This document shows, in pieces, positions 55,454 to 64,000 of a DNA stretch of 64,000 bases (within the stretch, counting starts at the first letter, position 1; every line of letters starts with the position of its first letter). The notes under the pieces were generated by a model, which worked only from the letters and a program-made list of their open reading frames with translations, had not been told where the DNA came from and did not search any database. Made by a program: the position numbers and the translations under genes. This DNA is from Terrisporobacter mayombei (lineage in GTDB: Bacteria; Bacillota; Clostridia; Peptostreptococcales; Peptostreptococcaceae). The stretch spans positions 496,001 through 560,000 of the forward strand of contig NZ_JAHZMP010000003.1 of the NCBI RefSeq assembly GCF_020748465.1. The letters are read 5' to 3'.

Positions 55454-58400
55454 TTAATTATTTAATTTTAACATTTTTTCTAATAGTTCTTCTAGTTCCT
55501 TAACTATCTTATACCCTATTGTTTCTTTAGTTTTGTATCTAGTTAAAGGACTTAAAATTATTTCATCTTTAACTTGTCTTACCTTTTCTATTTTAAGTTT
55601 TTTGCACACAGATTTTATATAAGCAATGTTTAATAATGTTTCCACAGGTTTAGGAATATCTGAAAATCTATCTTCCAGTTCATATTGAACTTCTGCTAAA
55701 TCATCTTTATTTTCTATACATGCAATTTTCTTATACATTTCTAACTTTATTAATTCATCATCAATATAATAATCTGGAATATATGCATTAACACTTAAAT
55801 CAATTTCAACTTCTACTTCTTCAACTATAAGTTCTCCCTTAACTTTTCTTATGGCATCGTTTAACATTTTAACATATAAGTCGTATCCTATAACTGCCAT
55901 ATGACCATGTTGTTGAGAACCTAATATATTTCCTGCTCCTCTAATTTCCAAGTCTCTCATAGCTATTTTAAACCCTGAGCCAAACTCTGTAAACTCTTTA
56001 ATAGCTTTTAACCTTTTTTCCGCTACTTCACTTAAGACTTTATCTTTTTCATACATTAAATAAGCATAACCTTGTCTAGAACTTCTTCCAACCCTACCAC
56101 GTAACTGATATAACTGCGCTAGACCCATTTTATCTGCATCATAAATTATCATTGTATTAGCGTTGGAGATATCCATACCAGTTTCAACTATTGTTGTACA
56201 AACTAAAACATCATATTCCTTATTTAAGAAATCAATTATAATGTTTTCTAGGACTTTTGGAGTCATTCTACCATGTGCTACAGAAACTCTAGCATCCGGA
56301 ACCAATTCTTGTACTTTTGCAGCTATTCTTTCAATTCCTTCAACTCTGTTATATACAAAGAATACTTGCCCACCTCTAGCTACTTCTCTTTCCACCTCAT
56401 CTTGTATTATACTTTCCTTAGCCTCTGTAACATAAGTTATAACTGGATGTCTCTCTTGCGGCGGATCTTCTATAACACTCATGTCTCTAATTCCACTAAG
56501 CGACATGTGAAGAGTTCTTGGTATAGGCGTTGCCGATAAAGTCAATACGTCTACAGTATTTTTTATTTTCTTTAAAGATTCTTTATGCTTAACGCCAAAT
56601 CTTTGCTCTTCGTCTATAACTACTAATCCTAGTTTAGGTAGATTTATATCTTTTGAAACAATTCTGTGAGTTCCTATTAATATATCAACCAAACCTTTTT
56701 TAGCATCTTCTATAATTTGTTTTTGTTGTTTTGGTGTTTTAAACCTACTTAAAACTTCTACTCTGATTGGATAATTTTCAAACCTTTCTTTGAAAGTATT
56801 GTAATGCTGCTGAGCAAGTATAGTAGTAGGAACTAGTACTGCAACTTGCTTATTATCCATACAAGCCTTAAAAATAGCTCTAATCGCTACTTCCGTCTTG
56901 CCATATCCAACATCTCCACAAACTAATCTATCCATTACTTTTGAAGATTCCATATCTTTTTTAGTTTCTTTTATAGCTTTTAATTGATCTTCTGTTTCTT
57001 CGTGAGGGAATAAATCTTCGAATTCTTTTTGCCAAAGAGTATCTTTTGAGAATTTGAATCCTTTAACTTTTTCTCTTTTTGCATAAAGCTCAATAAGGTC
57101 TTTAGTCATATCTTCTATTTCTCTTTTAACCTTAGCTTTTGCCCTAGTCCACTCACTAGTTCCTAATTTATTTAATTTAACTCTTTCAACATCCGCACCA
57201 ATATATTTTTGTACCTTATCCATTTGATCAATAGGTACATAAAGATTATCTCCACCTTGGTAAATTATTTTTATATAGTCTTTTTTAATTCCATTTACTA
57301 AAACTTGTTCTATTCCAGTGTATCTACCTATACCACTATTTTCATGAACAACATAGTCTCCTATATTCAAATCTAAGAAAGAGTCAATCTTTTTCCCATT
57401 TTTATTTTTATTTTTTTTCTTTTTTGCTGAAGTTCTTTTTTGAACTCCTATTATTTCATTATCAGTAATTACTATAAATTTAATTGATTTATATTCAAAA
57501 CCTCTACGTATATTTCCCGGGCAAATAATTATTTGGGAAGATTTGATTTCAACATCTCTACTTTTAGACACTATGGCTTCCACATTGAACTCAATCAAGT
57601 CCTTACTTAACTTCTTTGCTCTTTCTAAGGTGCTTGTAACTAATACAACTTTATTTCCATTATATTTTAATCTGTTTAAGTCTTCTGCTAAAAGTTCCAA
57701 TTTACCATTATAAGGAGGTATTTCCCTAGAATCAAAATTAATAATTCTCTTTATGTTAAACTCATTTATCTGTCTTGTTAATAATGTATTTAGAAGAATG
57801 GATCTGTTTTCTATAAGATAACTTAAATCATTATAAGTATAAATTAGCTTACCTTGATTCTTCAGAGCCAGTCCTCTTTCTAGGTTTAATTTGTAATTTT
57901 CTTTAAACTCATTAAAGCAGTTTTCACACTTTTCCTTAAGTCTTGTAATATCTTGTGTAAAAATTACTGCATCTTCATTTAAATAAGTAAAAATACTTTT
58001 GTTGTCTTGAGGATAAACATAGTCAATGTAATTTTCTATCCCTTCAAAATAAGTTCTATTTGATATTTTATCAATATTGGAAATAGCATCTTCATCTGTA
58101 CTATCATTAACTTCTTTTTTAAGATTTTTTACTATTTTATCCAATTCTTCAGGATATATAAACTCCCTTGATGGCGTTATTACAACTTTTTTTATTTTTT
58201 CTATAGACATTTGTGAAAACACATCAAAAGTTCGTATAGAATCTACTTCATCGTCAAATAATTCCATACGAATAGGGTTAGTGTACTCTAAAGAAAAAAT
58301 ATCTATTATTCCACCTCTTATACTAAATTGACCAAACCCCTCAATTTTAGAAACTCTTTCATATCCTAAATTGACAAGGGTGTTAGTTAATTTTTCTATA

Positions 58401-58846
58401 TCAACAATATCTCCAACTTTATAAGTAATTATATTGTCTATCAATACCTTTTTTGGTATATATTTCCTCAAAATAACTTCAGCAGAAGTCACCGTAATAA
58501 CCTTTTCTCCTTTAGCCAATTTAAGTAATGTTTTTAATTTTTTTGCTTCTTCGCTTCTGTCCTTTGCATCTAAATGATAAAAGTAAATATCTTGACTTGA
58601 TAAATATTCTACCTTTCCTTTAATATAGCCTTCTAAATCCTCATAAACTTTTTTTGCTTCTAAATCACTATTGGCAATAAAAAGGATTTGTTTTTTTAAT
58701 TCTTTAAATATGGAATAAACTATATGTGGCTTTTGCATAGGTAATAAACCATTAACTAAGGCTGCGCCATCACTTTTCTCAATATAGCTTATAATTTCCT
58801 TATATTCATTTAAATTCTGCAAAGGATATAATAATACATCCTTCAT
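55454..58846 (-). CDS. mfd: Transcription-repair coupling factor
   Basis: It removes stalled RNA polymerase and recruits UvrA. 1130 aa. An N-terminal UvrB-like region is followed by the CarD-like RNA polymerase interaction domain (about 485-560, IGDYVVHENSGIGRYTGIE), helicase motifs GDVGYGKTEVAIRA (Walker A), VIDEEQRFGVKHKE (motif II), LSATPIPRTLHMS, and RGRVGRSSRQGYAYL (motif VI), and a C-terminal TRCF domain. A Lys-rich linker (KKKKNKNKNGKK) precedes the CarD-like domain. TAGGAGGC lies before the ATG. Confidence 0.97.
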   Translation of the reverse strand: MKDVLLYPLQNLNEYKEIISYIEKSDGAALVNGLLPMQKPHIVYSIFKELKKQILFIANSDLEAKKVYEDLEGYIKGKVEYLSSQDIYFYHLDAKDRSEEAKKLKTLLKLAKGEKVITVTSAEVILRKYIPKKVLIDNIITYKVGDIVDIEKLTNTLVNLGYERVSKIEGFGQFSIRGGIIDIFSLEYTNPIRMELFDDEVDSIRTFDVFSQMSIEKIKKVVITPSREFIYPEELDKIVKNLKKEVNDSTDEDAISNIDKISNRTYFEGIENYIDYVYPQDNKSIFTYLNEDAVIFTQDITRLKEKCENCFNEFKENYKLNLERGLALKNQGKLIYTYNDLSYLIENRSILLNTLLTRQINEFNIKRIINFDSREIPPYNGKLELLAEDLNRLKYNGNKVVLVTSTLERAKKLSKDLIEFNVEAIVSKSRDVEIKSSQIIICPGNIRRGFEYKSIKFIVITDNEIIGVQKRTSAKKKKNKNKNGKKIDSFLDLNIGDYVVHENSGIGRYTGIEQVLVNGIKKDYIKIIYQGGDNLYVPIDQMDKVQKYIGADVERVKLNKLGTSEWTRAKAKVKREIEDMTKDLIELYAKREKVKGFKFSKDTLWQKEFEDLFPHEETEDQLKAIKETKKDMESSKVMDRLVCGDVGYGKTEVAIRAIFKACMDNKQVAVLVPTTILAQQHYNTFKERFENYPIRVEVLSRFKTPKQQKQIIEDAKKGLVDILIGTHRIVSKDINLPKLGLVVIDEEQRFGVKHKESLKKIKNTVDVLTLSATPIPRTLHMSLSGIRDMSVIEDPPQERHPVITYVTEAKESIIQDEVEREVARGGQVFFVYNRVEGIERIAAKVQELVPDARVSVAHGRMTPKVLENIIIDFLNKEYDVLVCTTIVETGMDISNANTMIIYDADKMGLAQLYQLRGRVGRSSRQGYAYLMYEKDKVLSEVAEKRLKAIKEFTEFGSGFKIAMRDLEIRGAGNILGSQQHGHMAVIGYDLYVKMLNDAIRKVKGELIVEEVEVEIDLSVNAYIPDYYIDDELIKLEMYKKIACIENKDDLAEVQYELEDRFSDIPKPVETLLNIAYIKSVCKKLKIEKVRQVKDEIILSPLTRYKTKETIGYKIVKELEELLEKMLKLNN

Positions 58847-58859
58847 GATAGCCTCCTAA

Positions 58860-59423
58860 TTATTTTCCATTAAATTTATTCATCGATAAATCTATGTCTT
58901 CTCTAATTATACAATCTATAGCCTTAATAGCTTTTTCTAGACCGTCCTTTAAATCTCCTTCTTCTTCCTTACTAAATCTAGAAAGAACAAAACTTGCTAA
59001 ATCCCTACCTGGCTGTGGCTTAGAAACTCCAACTCTAACTCTTGGAAAATCTGTTGTTCCTAGGCACTTCACAATAGATCTCATCCCATTGTGAGTACCA
59101 CCACTGCCTTTTTTTCTTATTCTTATTTTCCCAACATCTAAATCTATATCATCATATATTACTACAATGTTACTCGTATCTACTTTGTAAAAATTATATA
59201 TCTCAGCTAAAGATTCCCCACTAAGGTTCATATAAGTTACAGGCTTTACAAGGACAACCTTCTCGGTACCTACTCTTCCTTCTCCTATTAAAGCTTTATG
59301 CTTCATTTTAGTTACACTTATACCATATTCATCTGCTAAAATATCTATTACATTAAATCCTATGTTATGTCTTGTATTCTCATATTGTTTTCCTGGATTT
59401 CCCAGACCTACTATTATATACAT
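58860..59423 (-). CDS. pth: Peptidyl-tRNA hydrolase
   Basis: It recycles peptidyl-tRNA released from ribosomes. 187 aa. [18 protein letters not shown] at 6-23 contains the catalytic His19, and [30 protein letters not shown] (in parts) contains the Asp and substrate loop. It lies 13 bases upstream of mfd. AAAGGAGGATAAAA precedes the ATG. Confidence 0.97.
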   Translation of the reverse strand: MYIIVGLGNPGKQYENTRHNIGFNVIDILADEYGISVTKMKHKALIGEGRVGTEKVVLVKPVTYMNLSGESLAEIYNFYKVDTSNIVVIYDDIDLDVGKIRIRKKGSGGTHNGMRSIVKCLGTTDFPRVRVGVSKPQPGRDLASFVLSRFSKEEEGDLKDGLEKAIKAIDCIIREDIDLSMNKFNGK

Positions 59424-59435
59424 TTTTATCCTCCT

Positions 59436-60080
59436 TTATAGATTTCTGCTTAGAATGTCAAAATATAAATTAATTATATCCTTTTGTGTTAATATTATTA
59501 AAATTGTCGCTAAAGATATAAATGGTGTAAAAGGAATTGATGATTTTATAGATTTTCGCTTTCTTAAAAGTATATACCCTCCATAAATACTAGCTAACAT
59601 AAATGATAAAAATATCATATATAAGCTATATTCTTGTCCAAGAACAAAAGCACAAAGTCCATAAAAACCTATATCACCATCTCCCAGCGATTTTGTTGCT
59701 TTTGCCAAAATATATGATAGAACAACACCTATAAATAATCCTTTTATGTGACTCATTGAACCTTCGCTTAGCTGTTTGTTCAATAAAAAAATAACACTCT
59801 GCATAATTATACCACTAAGTATTGTTATATCATATACATAAGTTGTTCTAAAATCAATTATTGAAACCACTGTTAAAAAAGGAATTAATGCCATATAACT
59901 TATGGTTTGTATGCTTAACTCATACTTAGTATATATTAAAATAGGTATTATCATGTTTGGTAAAAATATTAATATTTTATTGGTTAGATTTTTATCCATG
60001 CAATTATCTAGTCTATAGATTATTTTTTCTGAAATATAGGATAAAATCATAAAAATTATTGCTATTGTTAAATATATCAT
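59436..60080 (-). CDS. Prepilin peptidase, A24 family, short form without methylase domain
   Basis: A membrane aspartic protease that cleaves type IV prepilin leaders. 214 aa with seven or so membrane helices. Catalytic Asp76 lies in SIIDFRTTYVYD and Asp136 in GDGD (133-136). The N-terminal Cys-containing N-methyltransferase domain of PilD/GspO is absent. The start has no convincing ribosome site. It lies between pilT and pth, and no pilin gene is nearby. Confidence 0.82.
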   Translation of the reverse strand: MIYLTIAIIFMILSYISEKIIYRLDNCMDKNLTNKILIFLPNMIIPILIYTKYELSIQTISYMALIPFLTVVSIIDFRTTYVYDITILSGIIMQSVIFLLNKQLSEGSMSHIKGLFIGVVLSYILAKATKSLGDGDIGFYGLCAFVLGQEYSLYMIFLSFMLASIYGGYILLRKRKSIKSSIPFTPFISLATILIILTQKDIINLYFDILSRNL

Positions 60081-60234
60081 AGTTTTATTTTTTAAATCTA
60101 AATAATAGTATGGTTTTATTTCCCCAATATTTATAATTATTAAATACTACTTCATTTAATATTTTTCCTTTATGATAGAAGTATTTAATATTATAGTTTT
60201 TTATTATTAATTTTATACAGTTGAATTAAATTGT

Positions 60235-60267
60235 ATAAAAAATCAGGTATTCATTTCAGATACTGTT
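60235..60267 (-). terminator. Probable terminator downstream of pilT
   Basis: On the minus strand, CAGTAT and ATAcCTG pair with one bulge, followed by ATTTTTTAT. The rest of 60081-60390 is AT-rich without another feature. I looked for a c-di-GMP aptamer and found none. Confidence 0.5.
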
Positions 60268-60390
60268 TTATAATTTTTATATAATTTATAAAAATATTAA
60301 ATTTACATACCAATTATTCTAACTAAATACACAAATCAAATCTATTATTCTTAGTCTTATATTATATCCCGGAAAGTATGTCTCAAATGT

Positions 60391-61452
60391 CTAGTATCTA
60401 TCTCCAACTAATCTACTAGTGTATTCATAATCCGTACATCTACTAAGTACACTCTGTCTTGATATCCTTCCTTGTCTATATAAATTAACTAATTCTTGAT
60501 CCATAGATTGCATACCGTGCTTGCTTCCTGTTTGTATAATATTTTGAATTTGATAAGTTTTATTTTCTCTTATCAAATTCCTTATTGCTGGGTTTGATAC
60601 CATAATTTCTAAGGCTGCTACTCTATTTCTTTCATCTATAGTCTGTAATAACTGTTGAGAAATAACACCTTCACATACAGTCGATAACTGTGTTCTAATC
60701 TGATGTTGTTGCTCTGATGGAAACATATCTACTATGCGGTCTATGGTTTTGGCTGCTCCAACGGTGTGAAGAGTAGAAAATACTAAATGACCTGTCTCCG
60801 CTGCTGTTAATGCTATAGAAATCGTTTCTGAGTCTCTCATTTCCCCTACAAGAATAACATCAGGATCTTGACGAAGTATTGCTCTTAGAGCAGAGTTAAA
60901 GCTTTCAGTATCTTGTCCTATTTCCCTTTGATTTACTAAGCTTTTCTTATGATTATGAACATATTCTATAGGATCTTCCAAAGTTATAATATGTCTTTGT
61001 TGATTTTTATTTATTATGTCTATAAGACTTGCAAGAGTTGTACTTTTACCACTTCCTGTTGGTCCTGTAACTAACACCAAGCCTTTATGTTTTTCTGTAA
61101 AAGTTTTAAGAATCTCCGGTAGTCCCAGGGTTTCGAAGGAAGGAATCTGAGAAGTAATGGTTCTTATTGCAATAGCATAATTTCCTTTTTGCTTATATGC
61201 ATTTACCCTAAACCTTTCTCCACTTTCTATAGATACAGAAAAATCACATTCACCATGTTCTTCAATTTTTTTAAAATTTTTATCTCCAGCAATTTTTTTT
61301 GTCATATCTTCTGTATCATGCTTTGTTAATATATTTTCTGTTAATTTTGTAAATCTTCCTTTTATCCTAGCTACTGGTACACTACCTACTGTAATATGTA
61401 TATCTGATGCTTCAAGTTCTATTGCTGCTCTTAATATATCAAATATATTCAT
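60391..61452 (-). CDS. pilT: Type IV pilus retraction ATPase
   Basis: A hexameric cytoplasmic ATPase for pilus retraction and twitching. 353 aa. Walker A GPTGSGKST at 130-138, Walker B VGEMRDSETISIALTAAETGH (in parts) with His box STLHTVGAAKTIDR, and the C-terminal AIRNLIRE motif that marks PilT rather than PilB. AAGGAGCAGATC precedes the ATG. It is followed by the prepilin peptidase after a terminator; assembly genes must lie elsewhere. Confidence 0.95.
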   Translation of the reverse strand: MNIFDILRAAIELEASDIHITVGSVPVARIKGRFTKLTENILTKHDTEDMTKKIAGDKNFKKIEEHGECDFSVSIESGERFRVNAYKQKGNYAIAIRTITSQIPSFETLGLPEILKTFTEKHKGLVLVTGPTGSGKSTTLASLIDIINKNQQRHIITLEDPIEYVHNHKKSLVNQREIGQDTESFNSALRAILRQDPDVILVGEMRDSETISIALTAAETGHLVFSTLHTVGAAKTIDRIVDMFPSEQQHQIRTQLSTVCEGVISQQLLQTIDERNRVAALEIMVSNPAIRNLIRENKTYQIQNIIQTGSKHGMQSMDQELVNLYRQGRISRQSVLSRCTDYEYTSRLVGDRY

Positions 61453-61621
61453 GATCTGCTCCTTGTAATCATTTAAATTATCATTTTTTCACCATGTCCT
61501 ATGAGTTAATATCATGATTAGTCTTATAGTTAAATTCATTACCAGAACCGTTTAATTTAATACTCATTTTCAAGCTTTTAATTTATATTGTTAATTCCAT
61601 AAATTTAAATAAAAAATTTAT

Positions 61622-61742
61622 TTTGCTCGAGCGCCGTGTCGGATAAATACTTCATGTCAACAATGAGATGCCTTCGTTACCACTTCAAGTCACTGTATGG
61701 TCACCATGCAATTTCAGACAACTCCATTGCTCAAGTCAAATA
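61622..61742. repeat. Dispersed intergenic element, copy C (longest)
   Basis: Plus strand blocks: TTTTGCTCGAGCGCC, TCAACAATGAGATGCCTT, CACTTCAAGTCACTG, and GCTCAAGTCAAA at the far end. On the minus strand, CTTGAGC pairs with GCTCGAG as an outer stem, CAATG plus AG pairs with CTCATTG, and ATGGTGACCAT is a small inserted palindrome. It lies between the prs terminator and pilT. The other part of 61453-61804 is AT-rich with nothing recognised. Confidence 0.6.
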
Positions 61743-61751
61743 GTTTTAAAT

Positions 61752-61788
61752 TAAAAAAGAGATATTAATCTATGGATTAATACCTCTT
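61752..61788 (-). terminator. Intrinsic terminator of the glmU-prs operon
   Basis: AGAGGTATTAAT and ATTAATATCTCT (one wobble) form the stem, followed by TTTTTTAATTT on the minus strand. Confidence 0.82.
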
Positions 61789-61804
61789 ACATATAAATTA
61801 CTAA

Positions 61805-62755
61805 TTAGAATAAAACACTTACAGATTCATTAGAGAATATTTTCTTAATAGCTTCTCCAAACATTTCTGCTACTGTTAATACTTTTATTTTATCATTTTC
61901 TTTTTCTTTAGGAAGTTTTATAGTATCAAGAACTATTAACTCACTAATTGCAGAGTTTTCTATTCTTTCTATAGCTGGTCCAGATAAAACTGCATGTGTA
62001 CAACCAGCATATATATTTTTAGCTCCGAATTCTTTAAGTGCATTAGCCGCATTTGTTATAGTTCCGGCTGTATCTATCATGTCGTCTAGCATGATAACAT
62101 TTTTACCTTTTACATCCCCTATAAGATTCATTACTTCACAAACATTAGCTTTAGGTCTTCTTTTGTCTATTATAGCTATTGGAACTTCTCCCTCTAACTG
62201 ATTAGCAAATTTTCTAGATCTAGTAACACTTCCTAAATCTGGTGAAACTACAACTAAATCTTCTATATTTTTCCCATTAAAGTAGTTAGCTAATAAGCTT
62301 CCTCCTAATAAATGATCTAGTGGGATATCGAAGTATCCTTGTATTTGAGAAGCATGTAAGTCCATAGTTAAAACTCTATCTGCTCCTGCTGCTGTTATTA
62401 AGTTTGCCACTAATTTAGCTGTGATTGGATCTCTTGCCTTAGCTTTTCTGTCTTGTCTTGCATATCCGTAGTATGGTATAACTGCTGTTACTCTTCCTGC
62501 AGATGCTCTTCTTAATGCATCTATCATTATTAATAATTCCATTAAATTATTGTTAACTGGGTTGTTAGTAGATTGAACTACGAATACATCACAACCTCTA
62601 ACTGTTTCATTGATGTTTACGCTTATTTCTCCATCGCTAAATGTTGTTACTTGGCAATCAGCAACCTTTACTCCTATATATTCTGCGATTTTTTCAGCTA
62701 ACTCCTTATTCGAATTACCTGCAATAATTTTAATCTCGCTTCCGCTAGTATTCAT
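61805..62755 (-). CDS. prs: Ribose-phosphate pyrophosphokinase (PRPP synthetase)
   Basis: It makes PRPP from ribose-5-phosphate and ATP. 316 aa. [28 protein letters not shown] (in parts), [35 protein letters not shown], and the PRPP loop [14 protein letters not shown] are all present. GGAGGATAAGTA precedes ATG. It is downstream of glmU, as in Bacillus (gcaD-prs). Confidence 0.97.
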   Translation of the reverse strand: MNTSGSEIKIIAGNSNKELAEKIAEYIGVKVADCQVTTFSDGEISVNINETVRGCDVFVVQSTNNPVNNNLMELLIMIDALRRASAGRVTAVIPYYGYARQDRKAKARDPITAKLVANLITAAGADRVLTMDLHASQIQGYFDIPLDHLLGGSLLANYFNGKNIEDLVVVSPDLGSVTRSRKFANQLEGEVPIAIIDKRRPKANVCEVMNLIGDVKGKNVIMLDDMIDTAGTITNAANALKEFGAKNIYAGCTHAVLSGPAIERIENSAISELIVLDTIKLPKEKENDKIKVLTVAEMFGEAIKKIFSNESVSVLF

Positions 62756-62815
62756 TACTTATCCTCCTGAAAATTATATAAATATTATTAGGTGTTTTCC
62801 TAAAATAATAATTAG

Positions 62816-64000
62816 CTATTTATTCTCATCTCTTTTTTCTTTTTGGGCTACCCAACCTTCTTTTATAACCTGTCTTTGTCTAGCAATAGCTAAAGCGCCT
62901 TCAGGTACATTGTCAGTTATAGTAGACCCTGTTGCAATATATCCTTTTTCTTCAACTGTAACTGGTGCAACTAAGTTCGAGTTAGAGCCTATAAATGCTC
63001 CATCTTTTACTATTGATTTGAATTTATTTTTTCCATCGTAATTTACAAATACTACCCCACATCCTATGTTAACATCTTTGCCTACATGGGCATCTCCTAT
63101 GTATGACAGATGTGATGCTTTTGAGTTATCTTCTATAGTTGCATTTTTAACTTCTACAAAGTCACCTATTTTCACATGGTTTCCTATGTTACTTTTTGGT
63201 CTTAAATATGCATAAGGACCAACTGTAGTGTTTTCTCCTATAGTAGAATCTATTATTGTAGAGTTTTTAATTTCTGTGTTATTTCCTATAGTTGAGTTTG
63301 TTATAGAATTATTCATTCCTATAATACACTCATTACCTATCTTAGTTTTACCATGAAGCATAGATCCTGGATATACAATTGTATCTTGTCCTATTTCTAC
63401 ATCTGTTTCTATATAAGTAGATGCTGGGTCTATTATAGTAACTCCATTTAATAGGTGGAATTCATTTATTCTTTTTCTCATAAGAGTTTCCGCTTTAGAT
63501 AATTCTAATCTAGAATTTACACCCATTAATTCCTCAATTGTAGAACCATTGAATGCTCCAACTTTAAACCCTTTATCTCTTAATATTTTTATTGTGTCAG
63601 TTAAGTAATACTCTCCTTGAGCATTGTTGTTATCAAGTAAGTCTAGTGATTCTCTTAGCATCTTACCTTTGAAACAGTAAATTCCAGAGTTAATTTCATT
63701 CACTGCTAATTCCTCAGCATTTCCATCTTTTTGCTCAACAATTTTTAGTAAATCACCATTTTTATCTCTTATTATTCTTCCATATCCAGTTGGGTTCTCA
63801 ACTTTCGTAGTTAAAACTGTAGCTGTATATTCATTTTCTATATGGTAATCAAATAATTTTTTTAGGGTTTCTTCTTTTATAAGAGGTGTGTCTCCACATA
63901 AAATAACTATTGTGTCTTCATCATTTATGTATTCTTTTGCCATTTTAACAGCATGACCTGTTCCTAGTTGCTCTGTTTGCATTGCAATCATAGTATCTTC
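62816..64000 (-). CDS. glmU: Bifunctional GlmU, N-acetylglucosamine-1-phosphate uridyltransferase / glucosamine-1-phosphate acetyltransferase (partial)
   Basis: It makes UDP-GlcNAc for cell wall synthesis. The N-terminus lies beyond the right edge; the frame continues upstream of the Met at 63991 as EDTMIAMQTEQLGTGHAV. The rest of the uridyltransferase domain is visible (VILCGDTPLI; NEINSGIYCFKG), then the left-handed beta-helix with its hexapeptide repeats (IGNNTEIKNSTIIDSTIGENT, in parts) and the acetyltransferase His region SHLSYIGDAHVG. The C-terminal end is intact. Confidence 0.96.
   Translation of the reverse strand, partial: EDTMIAMQTEQLGTGHAVKMAKEYINDEDTIVILCGDTPLIKEETLKKLFDYHIENEYTATVLTTKVENPTGYGRIIRDKNGDLLKIVEQKDGNAEELAVNEINSGIYCFKGKMLRESLDLLDNNNAQGEYYLTDTIKILRDKGFKVGAFNGSTIEELMGVNSRLELSKAETLMRKRINEFHLLNGVTIIDPASTYIETDVEIGQDTIVYPGSMLHGKTKIGNECIIGMNNSITNSTIGNNTEIKNSTIIDSTIGENTTVGPYAYLRPKSNIGNHVKIGDFVEVKNATIEDNSKASHLSYIGDAHVGKDVNIGCGVVFVNYDGKNKFKSIVKDGAFIGSNSNLVAPVTVEEKGYIATGSTITDNVPEGALAIARQRQVIKEGWVAQKEKRDENK

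Noticed and set aside
60081..61621. c-di-GMP riboswitch expected near type IV pilus genes
   Set aside because: I looked for the GEMM-I and c-di-GMP-II conserved blocks around pilT and the prepilin peptidase and found neither.

Overview
The window reads as a chromosomal segment of a low-GC, endospore-forming, anaerobic Firmicute. Sporulation and germination genes (spoIIE, spoVT, spoVB-like, yabP, yabQ, gerS) place it among spore formers. GerS, split transketolase, a Na+-type ATP synthase c subunit and a Clostridium kluyveri-type 4-hydroxybutyrate dehydrogenase together point to the Peptostreptococcaceae (the Clostridioides / Paraclostridium / Romboutsia group). The species cannot be fixed from sequence reading alone. 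Almost every gene lies on the minus strand, as expected for one replichore arm, and the gene order is largely housekeeping. I see no prophage, insertion sequence, CRISPR array, rRNA or tRNA.

Layout. 1-7 kb: the 3' end of an unknown gene, a small unknown gene, pyrophosphatase ppaC, a cyclophilin, M18 aminopeptidase and helicase pcrA. 7-15 kb: a cobalamin-linked block made of a well-formed cobalamin riboswitch with no gene of its own, a VWA protein plus AAA+ ATPase pair, a lone 4-hydroxybutyrate dehydrogenase, and the nucleotide-loop genes cobT-cobU-cobS-cobC. 15-24 kb: C-terminal processing protease, 5-formyl-THF cyclo-ligase, a chemoreceptor, split transketolase, a MazEF-type pair, gerS and acpS. 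24-31.5 kb: the complete F-type ATP synthase operon (atpZ-I-B-E-F-H-A-G-D-C), with a Na+-binding c subunit and an epsilon subunit that lacks its C-terminal domain. 31.5-42 kb: upp, rpiB, Sua5, a ZIP transporter, prfA-prmC, DUF1385, tdk, rpmE, rho, glpX, a tiny DUF4044-like protein and galU. 43-59.5 kb: an exported M3 peptidase, spoIIE, ppx and the Bacillus-like order divIC-yabQ-yabP-rqcP-(hup)-mazG-spoVB-spoVT-(prsA)-mfd-pth. 59.5-64 kb: a prepilin peptidase and pilT between pth and prs, then glmU, which runs off the window end.

How it works together. The cob genes attach the lower ligand to cobinamide, for salvage or the last steps of synthesis. The ATP synthase operon would couple a sodium gradient to ATP. 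The 43-59 kb block combines septum formation, sporulation switching (SpoIIE phosphatase, SpoVT), nucleoid structure and ribosome or transcription rescue (RqcP, Mfd, Pth).

Most notable: (1) three copies (40.6, 48.6 and 61.6 kb) of a diverged ~80-120 bp intergenic element, each just downstream of an intrinsic terminator and each with a compensated stem; (2) the orphan cobalamin riboswitch with its own promoter and tandem terminators but no downstream reading frame; (3) an asparagine-rich, prion-like insertion in Rho; (4) gerS without its usual alr2 partner; (5) two clusters of DnaA-box-like sequences away from any dnaA gene.
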